Positions 52,355 through 60,817 of a stretch of 64,000 nt of DNA are shown here, piece by piece. Source of the stretch: Sciscionella sediminilitoris (lineage in GTDB: Bacteria; Actinomycetota; Actinomycetes; Mycobacteriales; Pseudonocardiaceae). Below the pieces are notes generated by a model. The model ran no database searches and had not been told where the DNA came from. It saw nothing but the letters and a program-made list of their open reading frames with translations. Where the stretch lies: the NCBI RefSeq assembly GCF_000737195.2, contig NZ_JALM01000027.1, forward strand, positions 19,638 through 83,637. The letters run 5' to 3'. Numbering within the stretch: position 1 is the first letter of the stretch; each line of letters begins with the position of its first letter. Both the position numbers and the translations under genes were made by a program.

Positions 52355-54001
52355 CTAACCGCCTCCGTTGCTCGCCGATTCCGGGGCGTTCGAGGAATCC
52401 GCCGACTCGCTCGGATAGCTGCCCATGTTCGCGGGCAGGTTCAGCGAGTCGAAGGTCCGTTGCACCGCCTGGGTGTTCAGGTCGGCGCCGGGGGAAAGCA
52501 ACCGGACGATCGATTCCGGGGCGGGCACCGGATCCTTGAGCCCGAGCGCGTCCGCGATCTGCTGGCTCGGGATCGCGTACCGGATACCGCGATCCGAGAC
52601 CAGGTACTGCGGGCCCGAGTTGAACTGGGCCGCGTTCTGCGCGCTGCGAATGAACGCCGCCTTACCCGCGGGCATGTAGAACCCGTCGATGCGTTCCCCG
52701 TCCGCGTTCGGGTTGCCCACCTTGACCGGCTTGGCGTCCTGCGGAATCGGCAGCCGGGTTCCGACGGTGAGCACGGTGTGCTCCTTCGGGTTATCCGGAT
52801 CCGAGGTGTTCGGATTCCAGCCGAGGCACATGGTCGGCATGTTCTGTTCCTGCAGCAGATTCGGCTTCTGCTTCGGGAACTGGCCCACGTCCACCGGGTG
52901 CTTGGTCGGCTGGGCCGCGTTCATCTGGCTCGGCGCGATCGTCGGGATCTGGGTGGTCTCCTGCGTGTTCTTGAACCGCAGCACATCCGCGACCGAGGCG
53001 GTCTCGGTGACCTCCTGGTAGCCGTCGTCCATGGCGATGAAGTACCGGGTCTGCCCGGAGGCCTCCTGCACCTTGAACGCCTGACCCACCGAGAAAGGCA
53101 GACCCGGTGAAGGGCTGCCGACCTTCGGGATGCTCGGTGCGACGAGCCCCTTCACCGCGGGGATCGCGTTGATCAGGCCGGGGCTGACCACGCGGGTCAC
53201 GTCCTGCGAGCCGCCGTTGAAGGTGTTGGCGATCTCCTTCTGGGACAGGTCCACCTCGGCGCGCACCACATCGGATTCGGGGTGGTTCGCCGTCGAGGGC
53301 GTGCGGTAGATCAGGAAGGTCTTGTGCGACTGGCGCTCCTGGACCAGGAAACCCTGATCCGCCTTGAGTTCGGTGCCGAGATTGTCCACTCCGGACAGCA
53401 CCGTGGTGGAGACCTTGTTCTCCTGGGTCTGGTTCGGCAGATCGGGATCGCGCGCGTAGTCGTCGCACACCGCCCATTTGCCGACCGCTGCCTGGTTCGA
53501 GCCGTCCGGCAGGGTGTTCGGCGCGTCCGGGATCCCGGTGAGGCGCCCGACCGTGATCCCCTGCCCGGAGAACTGACTGTCGTCCACCTCCTGCACCTGC
53601 TGGCCGCCCTGGGAACTGCCCCCGCCGCCACCACCGCCGCCGTTCTGGTTCTGCTGCTGGCGAGCGAGCAGCAGCAACCGCGCGGAGGCGAGGTTGAAGG
53701 TCGGGGTGAGCAGCCGCTTGCCGTCCTTCTCCTTGGTGAGCACGAACAGCTGCCCGGACTGCTTGCTCATCACGATCCCGTCGTTGCCCGGCAACTGGGG
53801 AGCGGGTTTGAGCAGTCCGTACACGGCGAACCCGGCCAGTGCCACGGCCGCGAGGCACGCGCCCACGATCATCGCTCTGCTGTGCGTGCGCTGCGGATCG
53901 TGCATCATCACCGGATCGCGGCGGATCAGCGCCGACTGCATCCGGCGTATGACGAACCGGTACGCCTGGACCTGTGCCTTACTAGTGGGTGTCGATGGCA
54001 T
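52355..54001 (-). CDS. eccB: Type VII secretion membrane protein EccB
   Basis: A 548-residue protein: a cytoplasmic N-terminal helix (KAQVQAYRFVIRRMQSALIRRD is the family start), one membrane helix (~44-64) and a large periplasmic domain of repeat structure. A Gly-rich insertion (about residues 117-130) interrupts the first repeat region (LLLLARQQQNQN... SSQGGQQ). EccB bridges the ESX membrane pore and the periplasm. It is divergent from eccE across 228 bp; no strong promoter was assigned. Confidence 0.95.
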   Translation of the reverse strand: MPSTPTSKAQVQAYRFVIRRMQSALIRRDPVMMHDPQRTHSRAMIVGACLAAVALAGFAVYGLLKPAPQLPGNDGIVMSKQSGQLFVLTKEKDGKRLLTPTFNLASARLLLLARQQQNQNGGGGGGGGSSQGGQQVQEVDDSQFSGQGITVGRLTGIPDAPNTLPDGSNQAAVGKWAVCDDYARDPDLPNQTQENKVSTTVLSGVDNLGTELKADQGFLVQERQSHKTFLIYRTPSTANHPESDVVRAEVDLSQKEIANTFNGGSQDVTRVVSPGLINAIPAVKGLVAPSIPKVGSPSPGLPFSVGQAFKVQEASGQTRYFIAMDDGYQEVTETASVADVLRFKNTQETTQIPTIAPSQMNAAQPTKHPVDVGQFPKQKPNLLQEQNMPTMCLGWNPNTSDPDNPKEHTVLTVGTRLPIPQDAKPVKVGNPNADGERIDGFYMPAGKAAFIRSAQNAAQFNSGPQYLVSDRGIRYAIPSQQIADALGLKDPVPAPESIVRLLSPGADLNTQAVQRTFDSLNLPANMGSYPSESADSSNAPESASNGGG

Positions 54002-54229
54002 GACCGGCCTTCGTCCTCCCCGAAACAGCAGCCATGGCTCGGGTGCTCACTCGCTCCGGGCCTCCTCGCTCATGTCCGCGCTCATCTCGTCACCTTCGCG
54101 GTACGGTCGCACACGATAGTCCGACTCAACACGAATGTGGCCAAGTCGGGGGTATCCGATCGGATCGGATGACAGGATAGGTTTGCACAGCATAAAGCCC
54201 GACACGCCCGTTTCGGGGGAGGCAAGTAC

Positions 54230-55540
54230 ATGTCGGTGACAACGCCCCGGCAAGGCTCCGGCCCGCCACCGCCGCCGCGACCTGCGAGTACGCCGGCACA
54301 GCAGGCAAGCACGCCCGCATCGGCGGATGTCGCGAGACGCCGCAGGGAAGGCGTCAGCTTCGGCCCGTTCCCCGTGGCGAACCTTGTCGTGCTCGAGATC
54401 GGCATCGCGATCGGGCTGGTGCTGCTCGCCATCGACACCAAACTCATGTACGTCGGTGCCGCCATCGCGGTGCTCGGCCTCATCTTCGCGCTGATCCGCT
54501 GGCGCGGCCGCTGGCTGACCCAGTGGGTCGGGCTCACCACCGGGTACGCGCTGCGCGGGCACAGCAAGGCGGCGAACCCGGCTGCCGCCGAAGAACCGGC
54601 TCAGGACAGCGAAGAGGCCACGATGACCGGCCCGGAGGACGCCCGGGTCGCGCTGCTGCGCCTCGCCGTCCCGGACCTGCTCATCGCGCACGGCACCGAT
54701 CACGAGCGCCAGCCGGTCGGGCTGGCCTACAACGACGGCGGCTGGACCGCGGTACTGCTCGTGGACCCGATGCCCGCGCTCGTCAACCAGGTCGGCAGCG
54801 CGCCGAACCTGCCGCTTTCCGCACTCGCGCCGTGCCTCGAGGACCGCGGCGTGCTGCTGGACGCGATCCAGGTGATCTGGCACTGCTACCCGGGCAGCGC
54901 CGCCCTTCCCGCGCAGTCGCCCGCGCTGGCCTCCTACCTCGAGGTGCTCGGCCCGCTCCCGGCCGCCGCACGGCGCACCACCTGGGTGGCCGTCCGGCTC
55001 GACCCGCAGCGCTGCGCCCAGGCGGTCAGCGAACGCGGCGGCGGGGTCGAGGGCGCCCACCGCGCGGTGCTCGGCGCCCTTTCCCGGGTGCGCAACGCGC
55101 TGGAGAGCAAAGGGGTCCGCGCCCGTCCGCTCTCCCCGGACGAACTGCTCGCCGCGGGCATCAAGTCGAGCGAGCTCTCCGCGGTCGCGGGTTCGCAGGA
55201 AACGGTCAGCCTCAACGAGCGCTGGGACGGGGTCACCGCGGCCGGTGTCGGGCACTCCTCCTACGCGGTGACCGGCTGGCCGGGCAAGGGCAGCCTCAAC
55301 TCGCTGACCAGCGTTCGTGCCCTGTCCTCCACCGTGGTGCTCTCGATCTCCCCCGGTGAGGGCGAGGAGGTCGGGCTGCGCGGCGTGGTCCGGGTCAGCG
55401 CCCGCACCCCGGGGGAACTGAACGAGGCCGAGGAGCAGCTGGGCTCGATCGCCGATGAGCTGGACATGGATCTGACCTCGTTGCGCGGCATGCAGCTTTC
55501 CGGACTGATCGCGACGCTGCCCCTTGGAGGTACGGCATGA
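54230..55540 (+). CDS. eccE: Type VII secretion protein EccE
   Basis: A 436-residue protein: a Pro-rich disordered N terminus (~1-45), two membrane helices (~48-85, LVVLEIGIAIGLVLLAI and YVGAAIAVLGLIFALI) and a soluble domain with the EccE pattern (RWRGRWLTQWVGLTTGYALRG; later ARTPGELNEAEEQLGSIADEL). EccE sits at the outer edge of the ESX complex. Present in this ESX-4-like locus although ESX-4 of some mycobacteria lacks it. The ATG at 54230 follows GGGGGAGG. It overlaps the downstream gene (ATGA). Confidence 0.9.
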   Translation: MSVTTPRQGSGPPPPPRPASTPAQQASTPASADVARRRREGVSFGPFPVANLVVLEIGIAIGLVLLAIDTKLMYVGAAIAVLGLIFALIRWRGRWLTQWVGLTTGYALRGHSKAANPAAAEEPAQDSEEATMTGPEDARVALLRLAVPDLLIAHGTDHERQPVGLAYNDGGWTAVLLVDPMPALVNQVGSAPNLPLSALAPCLEDRGVLLDAIQVIWHCYPGSAALPAQSPALASYLEVLGPLPAAARRTTWVAVRLDPQRCAQAVSERGGGVEGAHRAVLGALSRVRNALESKGVRARPLSPDELLAAGIKSSELSAVAGSQETVSLNERWDGVTAAGVGHSSYAVTGWPGKGSLNSLTSVRALSSTVVLSISPGEGEEVGLRGVVRVSARTPGELNEAEEQLGSIADELDMDLTSLRGMQLSGLIATLPLGGTA

Positions 55541-56265
55541 CGTCCCCGACCCGGATCCACGATGCGATGAGCCCGCGCGCGGTCGCCCCGGAGTTCTCGG
55601 TGCCGCCCACGATGCTCGATTCGGTGGCGCCCTCGGGTGATCGCGGCGGCATGGTGCTCGGCAAGGGGCTCAAGGGCGAACCGCTCTCGGTCTCCATCCT
55701 GCGCCCGGCCCCGACCAGGATCGCCGTGGTCGGCGGGCTGTACCTGGCCCGGCTCACCGCGCTGCGCGCTATCGCGACCGGGGCCTGGGTGATCGTGGCG
55801 ACGGCGCGCGATTCGGCATGGCGCGGGCTCGAGCGGGCCGCGGGCACCGGGGCGGACGGCAAACCCGTTCCGCTGGTGAAGATCCGCAGGCTGGTGCCCG
55901 TGGAACTGCCCCGCCCGACCGAGGACGGCCCGCTGCTCGTGGTGCACGACGGCGGCTCCACCCCGCAGGAACTGTTCCCCGCGCGGTCCCCGTGGCAGAC
56001 CACCATGTACGTGCTGCCCTATCTGCATCCGCAGGCCGCGTCCACCGCGGGCCAGGCCGACCTGGTGCTCATCCAGCGGCTCGCCGCGGCGCAGGCGCAG
56101 GTCGCCGGGCAGATCTGGCGGCTGCCACCGAACCTCACCCAGCAGCTCACCCAGATCCCGGACGATCAGGTCATCGCGTTCGGCCGGAACCTGTGGACCC
56201 CGCTCAAACTGGTCACCAACGCCAAGGAACGTCAGATCCTCGGCCCGGTCCGCCGAGGCGACTGA
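55537..56265 (+). CDS. Conserved hypothetical protein linked to eccE
   Basis: A 242-residue soluble protein. It begins with a disordered segment, then an alternating hydrophobic/Gly pattern (APTRIAVVGGLYLARLTALRAIATGAWVIVAT) and a later sheet-like VHDGGSTPQEL. I do not know a named family for it, but its 4-base overlap with eccE implies a place in the T7SS cluster. Possibly an EccE-associated accessory protein; no catalytic motif recognised. Confidence 0.65.
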   Translation: MTSPTRIHDAMSPRAVAPEFSVPPTMLDSVAPSGDRGGMVLGKGLKGEPLSVSILRPAPTRIAVVGGLYLARLTALRAIATGAWVIVATARDSAWRGLERAAGTGADGKPVPLVKIRRLVPVELPRPTEDGPLLVVHDGGSTPQELFPARSPWQTTMYVLPYLHPQAASTAGQADLVLIQRLAAAQAQVAGQIWRLPPNLTQQLTQIPDDQVIAFGRNLWTPLKLVTNAKERQILGPVRRGD

Positions 56266-56269
56266 CCGG

Positions 56270-56707
56270 GTGACCGAACAGCACCGGATCACCGAGCTCA
56301 CCGAGGACCGGCTCGGCCTCGCCTACCCGGCCATGCGTGAGCTGCGCCCGCACCTCGATTCGGAGCAGGCGTTCCTGGCGCAGGTCCGCAGGCAGTACGC
56401 GCAGGGGTACCGGATCGCGGTCTCGGTGCGCGCGGACGGTTCGGTGGCCGGGGCACTCGGATTCCGGCAGGGCACCAGCCTGCTCTGGGGCGAGTACCTC
56501 TACATCGACGACCTGATCACGGTGCCGGACGCGCGCGGGGCCGGGCACGCCACCGCGCTGCTCCACTGGGCGGACGAGCGGGCGCGCGAACTCGGCTGCG
56601 AGCAGGTGCACCTCGACTCGGGGGCGCAACGGCATGCCGCGCATCGGCGCTATCTCAACCACGGCTACGTCATCGCCGCGCACCACTTCGCGAAGGACCT
56701 GAGCTGA
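56270..56707 (+). CDS. GNAT-family N-acetyltransferase
   Basis: A 145-residue acetyltransferase. The acetyl-CoA binding strand-loop is IDDLITVPDARGAGHATALLHW (residues ~82-103), followed by the GNAT C-terminal arm (VHLDSGAQRHAAHRRYLNHGYV). The GTG at 56270 comes 4 bases after the stop of the 242-aa gene, so it is probably co-translated with the eccE group. Substrate unknown; could be a small molecule or a protein N terminus. Confidence 0.85.
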   Translation: MTEQHRITELTEDRLGLAYPAMRELRPHLDSEQAFLAQVRRQYAQGYRIAVSVRADGSVAGALGFRQGTSLLWGEYLYIDDLITVPDARGAGHATALLHWADERARELGCEQVHLDSGAQRHAAHRRYLNHGYVIAAHHFAKDLS

Positions 56708-56714
56708 ATCCCGC

Positions 56715-57251
56715 TCAGGACACCCGGTTGCGCTCCCGGTAGGCGGCGACGTGCAGCCGGTTCCCGCAGTTGCGGCCCGCGCAGTAGCGGCGCGAACGAT
56801 TGCGGGACAGGTCCACGAGCAGCCGTTCGCAGCCGGGCGCCGCGCAGCTGCGGATCCGGTCGAACTCACCATCCGCGAACAGGGTGGCCAGCGCCATCGC
56901 GGTGGTCACGCCGAGGTGTTCGGCGAGCGTGGCACCGGGCGCGAAGTGGTCGATGTGCCAGTCGAAGCCATCGTGGCGGCGCAGTCGCGGGGTGGTGTGC
57001 GCCCCGGCGAGCACCCCGTTGATGAGCTCGGCGACCGTGTCCGGATCACCGGCGCCGAGGATCGCGGCGAGCCGGGAGCGCAGGGCGTGCACCTGGCGCA
57101 GGTCCCGGTCCCCGAGCGGGCCGTGCGCGCCGAGGTGGTGGTCCGCGGCGAACTCGGCGAGCGTGTCCAGGTCCGGCAACCCCTCGGCTCCGGCGTTGAC
57201 CAGGTCGACCGCGGCGCCGAGGCCACACTCGATGTCAGGACCAAAACGCAT
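56715..57251 (-). CDS. CGNR zinc-finger / ABATE-domain regulator
   Basis: A 178-residue protein. An N-terminal ABATE domain (a stress-induced regulator domain) is followed by a C-terminal CGNR finger: CAAPGCERLL..., RYCAGRNCGNRLHVAAYRER. These usually regulate a neighbouring operon. Divergent from an MFS gene across 78 bp (57252-57329) with matching 13-mers near each start. Convergent with the GNAT gene, 7 bases apart. Confidence 0.9.
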   Translation of the reverse strand: MRFGPDIECGLGAAVDLVNAGAEGLPDLDTLAEFAADHHLGAHGPLGDRDLRQVHALRSRLAAILGAGDPDTVAELINGVLAGAHTTPRLRRHDGFDWHIDHFAPGATLAEHLGVTTAMALATLFADGEFDRIRSCAAPGCERLLVDLSRNRSRRYCAGRNCGNRLHVAAYRERNRVS

Positions 57252-57264
57252 TTTGACTCGTGAC
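57252..57264 (+). repeat. Direct repeat copy 1 in cgnr/MFS gap
   Basis: TTTGACTCGTGAC, next to the CGNR start codon. The copy at 57308-57320 matches it at 11 of 13 positions. It overlaps the -35-like TTGACT (57253-57258) of the probable MFS promoter. Confidence 0.45.
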
Positions 57265-57282
57265 TCCGTCCTGCCCTATCGT
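57253..57282 (+). promoter_or_regulatory. Possible promoter for MFS gene
   Basis: TTGACT (57253-57258) and TATCGT (57277-57282) on the plus strand are 18 bases apart and would yield a leader of about 40 bases ahead of the ATG at 57330. The -35 box lies inside repeat copy 1. Confidence 0.4.
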
Positions 57283-57307
57283 CGTCGATGTCATCAGCGT
57301 AGGGCAC

Positions 57308-57320
57308 TTTGAGTCATGAC
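57308..57320 (+). repeat. Direct repeat copy 2 in cgnr/MFS gap
   Basis: TTTGAGTCATGAC, 56 bases downstream of copy 1 and 10 bases before the MFS start codon. It also holds the short palindrome GTCATGAC. A candidate CGNR-protein operator. Confidence 0.45.
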
Positions 57321-57329
57321 AGGGGAACG

Positions 57330-58550
57330 ATGCCGCAGGTGGTCCAGCACTCCGAGCGCACGAGCACCGTCCGCGGCACGGCTTTCCTGCTTGCCGCGGT
57401 CGGCATCGTGCTGGTCACCATCAACCTGCGGCCGCCGATCACCGCGCTCGGCCCGCTACTCGGCCAGGTCCGCGCGGACACCGGGATGTCCGGAACGGTC
57501 GCGTCCCTGCTGACCAGCCTTCCGCTGCTGGTGTTCGTGGTGTTCTCCCCGCTCGCTCCGCGGATCGGCGCGCGGTTCGGGCTGGAGCGCACCCTCGGCG
57601 CGGCCCTGCTGCTGCTCATCGCCGGGTTCGCGGTGCGCTCCCTGCCGTCCACGGTCGCGCTGTTCGCGGGCACCGTGCTGCTCGGCATCGCGATCACCGC
57701 GGGCAATGTGCTGATGCCCGCCTGGATCAAGCAGCGGCACTCACCCCGCTCGGGCACCATGACCGGGCTCTACACCGCCTCGCTCAACCTCGGCCCCGCA
57801 GCGGCGGCCGGACTGACCATTCCGCTGCAGCAGGCGACCGGACTCGGCTGGCGAGCCACCCTCGCGCTGTGGGCGATCCTGGCCGTGGCCGGGCTCCTCG
57901 CCTGGCTGCCGCAGTTGCGCAGGAACACCGGGGAAGCACCGAAGGCGCGGCCGCAGTCCACCCCGAAGCTGTGGCACCTGCCGCTGGCCTGGGCGGTGAC
58001 GCTGTTCTTCGCCCTGCTCTCGCTGCTGTTCTACACGATCTCGGCGTGGCTGCCGACGCTGTTCGCGGACGCGGGCATGGACAGGGCCACCGCGGGCGGG
58101 ATGGTCTCGGTGATCTCCATCGTGGGGATCCCGTTCGCCCTGCTCGCCCCGATCCTGGCCGCGCGCACGAAGGGCCAGGTCTGGCTGACCACCCTGGGCA
58201 CCGGGCTGCTCGCGGCCGGACTGCTCGGCGTACTGCTCTCCCCGGCGCACGGCACGCTGGCCTGGATGGTGATCCTCGGCGCCGGGCAGGGGGTGACCAC
58301 CGGGATCTGCTTCGCGCTCCTGCTGCTGCGCTCGCCGGACACCAGGCACGCGGCCGCGCTCGCCGCGATGACCCAGACGGTCGGCTATGTGCTCGCCGCG
58401 CTCGGCCCGATCGCCTTCGGCGCGCTGCACGACGCCACCCGGGCCTGGACGGTTCCGGTGCTGCTGTTGCTCGTGCTGGTCGGCGTGCAGTGCGCCAGCG
58501 GGTTCCTCGCCGGTCGCGACCGGCTCGTCGGGGAACGGGCTCAGCGGTAG
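57330..58550 (+). CDS. MFS transporter (CynX/NimT-like)
   Basis: A 406-residue 12-segment transporter of the CynX/NimT type (VTINLRPPITALGPLLGQVRADTG, later SPRSGTMTGLYTASLNLGPAAAAGL). The ATG at 57330 is preceded by AGGGGAA, while an in-frame TTG at 57309 lacks a site. Divergent from the CGNR regulator, which probably controls it. Relatives take up or export cyanate, nitroimidazoles or other small anions; specificity unknown. Confidence 0.9.
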   Translation: MPQVVQHSERTSTVRGTAFLLAAVGIVLVTINLRPPITALGPLLGQVRADTGMSGTVASLLTSLPLLVFVVFSPLAPRIGARFGLERTLGAALLLLIAGFAVRSLPSTVALFAGTVLLGIAITAGNVLMPAWIKQRHSPRSGTMTGLYTASLNLGPAAAAGLTIPLQQATGLGWRATLALWAILAVAGLLAWLPQLRRNTGEAPKARPQSTPKLWHLPLAWAVTLFFALLSLLFYTISAWLPTLFADAGMDRATAGGMVSVISIVGIPFALLAPILAARTKGQVWLTTLGTGLLAAGLLGVLLSPAHGTLAWMVILGAGQGVTTGICFALLLLRSPDTRHAAALAAMTQTVGYVLAALGPIAFGALHDATRAWTVPVLLLLVLVGVQCASGFLAGRDRLVGERAQR

Positions 58551-58963
58551 GCGGCGAGCACCTTCTCCGGCATCGGCAGCGGCGAGCCGGTCTCCAGCAG
58601 GGTCTTCAGGTTCGCCAGGATCGCCTGCCAGCCGCCGGTCACCTGCTGCCACAGCTGCTCGCCGAGCCCGGTGTGCGTCACGCTCAGCCGCACCACCTCG
58701 CCCATCGGGGTGAGTTCGAAGGTAACGCTGGACTCCTGGGTCCCGTAGCTCAGCCGCCGGGGCGGTTCCCAGACCAGCACGGTGCCCATGTCCTCGGCGC
58801 CCTCGTCGTAGTCGTGCTCGTTGATCACCGCGGCGCCCGGTTCCCAGGTCGAGGTGATCTTGCGGCCGTTCCAGTACTGCCTGGTGAACTCCGGCTCGGT
58901 CAGCGCGGCCCACACCTGTCGCTGTTCGGCCTGGATGTAGGTGACGTAGTCGAAGGTGCTCAT
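58541..58963 (-). CDS. SRPBCC / AHSA1-like protein
   Basis: A 140-residue START-like domain protein (FDYVTYIQAEQRQVWAALTEPEFTRQYW...; GGWQAILANLKTLLETG). It probably binds a hydrophobic ligand or acts as an Hsp90-co-chaperone-like domain. Its start overlaps the stop of the ArsR gene (ATGA), forming a regulator/ligand-binding pair common in actinobacteria. Its 3' end overlaps the convergent MFS gene by 10 bases. Confidence 0.9.
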   Translation of the reverse strand: MSTFDYVTYIQAEQRQVWAALTEPEFTRQYWNGRKITSTWEPGAAVINEHDYDEGAEDMGTVLVWEPPRRLSYGTQESSVTFELTPMGEVVRLSVTHTGLGEQLWQQVTGGWQAILANLKTLLETGSPLPMPEKVLAAYR

Positions 58964-59280
58964 GTCCGCTCCTCTAATGCCTGTTTGAGCCCGTGCAGCG
59001 CGGCCGCGGGGGCGCGCTCGTATTTGGCTATCCAGCGTTCGTAGATCGCCTGGATCGGGGCCGCGTTCAGGTGGTGCTCCTTGGTCCGGCCCACCCGCCG
59101 CGTGGTCACCAGCCCCGCCTGCTCGAGCACCCGCAGATGCTTGGCGACCGCCTGCCGCGACATGTCGATCCCGGCGCACAGCTGTCCGAGCGTGCGCCCG
59201 TCCGAGGTGTGCAGCAGATCGAGCAGCGCGCGGCGGGTGCCATCCGCGAGCGCCTTGAACACCGCCTCGTCCTCGGACAC
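58960..59280 (-). CDS. ArsR-family regulator
   Basis: A 106-residue winged-HTH repressor (DGTRRALLDLLHTSDGRTLGQLC, then MSRQAVAKHLRVLEQAGLV). No metal-ligand cysteine pair is apparent. The GTG at 59280 is chosen over upstream ATG codons because a consensus-like promoter ends six bases before it, giving a leaderless message. The operator-like repeat in the promoter spacer points to autoregulation. Co-translated with the SRPBCC protein. Confidence 0.9.
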   Translation of the reverse strand: MSEDEAVFKALADGTRRALLDLLHTSDGRTLGQLCAGIDMSRQAVAKHLRVLEQAGLVTTRRVGRTKEHHLNAAPIQAIYERWIAKYERAPAAALHGLKQALEERT

Positions 59281-59286
59281 CAAGCC

Positions 59287-59316
59287 AGAATAGGGAACCA
59301 TTTGGTTACCTGTCAA
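59287..59316 (-). promoter_or_regulatory. Leaderless promoter with operator for ArsR/SRPBCC
   Basis: On the minus strand TTGACA (59316-59311) and TATTCT (59292-59287) are 18 bases apart, and the GTG at 59280 comes six bases after the -10 box. The spacer holds GGTAACC-AAAT-GGTTCCC, an inverted repeat with one mismatch and core AACCAAATGGTT. This fits an ArsR operator blocking RNA polymerase. Confidence 0.7.
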
Positions 59317-59466
59317 TCGGCAACAGCGGCGCACCGCAAGGGGGTGCCCGGACTGCTGTTAGAGTCGACGCCGCGCTTCGTGTACCGGGGCGTTCCCGTG
59401 TGCCCAAGGCAGGCACTCTCCGGGGGAGACCATGCACTCGCCTGACGTCAAGTAGGAGGTCCTCGC

Positions 59467-60771
59467 GTGCTAGGCGCTTTCCGCTCGGCTTTCGCGACGC
59501 CGGACCTGCGCAAGAAGATCCTGTTCACGATCGGGATCATCGTTGTGTACCGGATCGGCTCGACGTTGCCCGCGCCAGGCGTTTCCTTCAAGAACGTCCA
59601 GGCATGTGCCGCGCAGATGGGTCAGGGCGGCATCTACGGCCTGATCAACCTGTTCTCCGGTGGCGCGCTGCTCAAGCTTTCCCTGTTCGCGCTCGGGATC
59701 CTGCCCTACATCACCGCGAGCATCATCATCCAGCTGCTCACCGTGGTCATCCCGCGGTTCGAGCAGCTGAAGAAGGAAGGCCAGTCCGGCCAGGGCAAGC
59801 TCACCCAGTACACCCGCTACCTGACCATCGCGCTCGCGGTCCTGCAGTCCACCGGGATCGTGGCGCTCGCGGTGCGCGGTCAGCTGTTCGGGAACTGCCA
59901 GCAAGAGGTCATCCCGGGCAAGGACAACATCTTCACCCTCGCGGTCATGGTCCTCACGATGACCGCCGGTACCGCGATCATCATGTGGTTCGGTGAGCTG
60001 ATCACCGAGCGCGGCATCGGCAACGGTATGTCGATCCTGATGTTCATCAACATCGCGGCGCGGCTGCCCAACGTCGGTGAGCAGATGCTGCAGAACGCCG
60101 GCGGGCTCACCTTCTTCGTGGTGATCGTGGTCGGCCTGCTGATCATCGCCTCGGTGGTGTTCATCGAGCAGGGCCAGCGCCGGATACCGGTGCAATACGC
60201 CAAACGTGTGGTCGGGCGCCGAATGTACGGCGGAACCTCGACCTATCTACCGCTGAAGGTCAACCAGGCCGGTGTCATCCCGGTGATCTTCGCTTCCTCG
60301 CTGCTCTACCTTCCCCAGCTGCTGCAGCAACTGGTCGGCAACGGCAACTCCTGGTGGCAACGGGCGATCCAGACCTACCTCGTGGACCAGTCCAACCCGG
60401 TCCACATCATCATCTACTTCCTGCTGATCATCTTCTTCACGTACTTCTACATCCAGATCACGTTCAACGTGAACGAGCGTGCCGAGGAGATGAAGAAGTT
60501 CGGTGGGTTCATTCCCGGTATCCGCCCGGGACGGCCGACCTCGGAGTACCTGAACCATGTGTTGAGCCGAATCACGCTGCCCGGCTCGCTCTACCTCGGT
60601 ATTATCGCTGTTCTGCCGAACTTTTTCCTCGGTCTCACCGGGGAGCAGAACAGCCAGAACTTCCCATTCGGTGGGACGTCGGTGCTGATCATGGTCGGTG
60701 TCGGGCTGGACACGGTCAAACAGATCGAAAGCCAGCTCATGCAGCGCAACTACGAAGGATTCCTTCGCTAG
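59467..60771 (+). CDS. secY: Preprotein translocase subunit SecY
   Basis: A 434-residue, 10-segment channel of the Sec translocon. The N terminus is AFRSAFATPDLRKKILFTIGII, the GALLKLSLFALGILPYITASII helix forms part of the gate, the signature YGGTSTYLPLKVN follows, and the C-terminal cytosolic loop FGGFIPGIRPGRPTSEYL is present. GTG at 59467 follows AGGAGGT. Followed by adk and map in the usual order. Confidence 0.96.
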   Translation: MLGAFRSAFATPDLRKKILFTIGIIVVYRIGSTLPAPGVSFKNVQACAAQMGQGGIYGLINLFSGGALLKLSLFALGILPYITASIIIQLLTVVIPRFEQLKKEGQSGQGKLTQYTRYLTIALAVLQSTGIVALAVRGQLFGNCQQEVIPGKDNIFTLAVMVLTMTAGTAIIMWFGELITERGIGNGMSILMFINIAARLPNVGEQMLQNAGGLTFFVVIVVGLLIIASVVFIEQGQRRIPVQYAKRVVGRRMYGGTSTYLPLKVNQAGVIPVIFASSLLYLPQLLQQLVGNGNSWWQRAIQTYLVDQSNPVHIIIYFLLIIFFTYFYIQITFNVNERAEEMKKFGGFIPGIRPGRPTSEYLNHVLSRITLPGSLYLGIIAVLPNFFLGLTGEQNSQNFPFGGTSVLIMVGVGLDTVKQIESQLMQRNYEGFLR

Positions 60772-60817
60772 GACCGCCCCGGCGTTCTTCGCGAAGGGGA
60801 TTCGAGGAGGCACCTTC

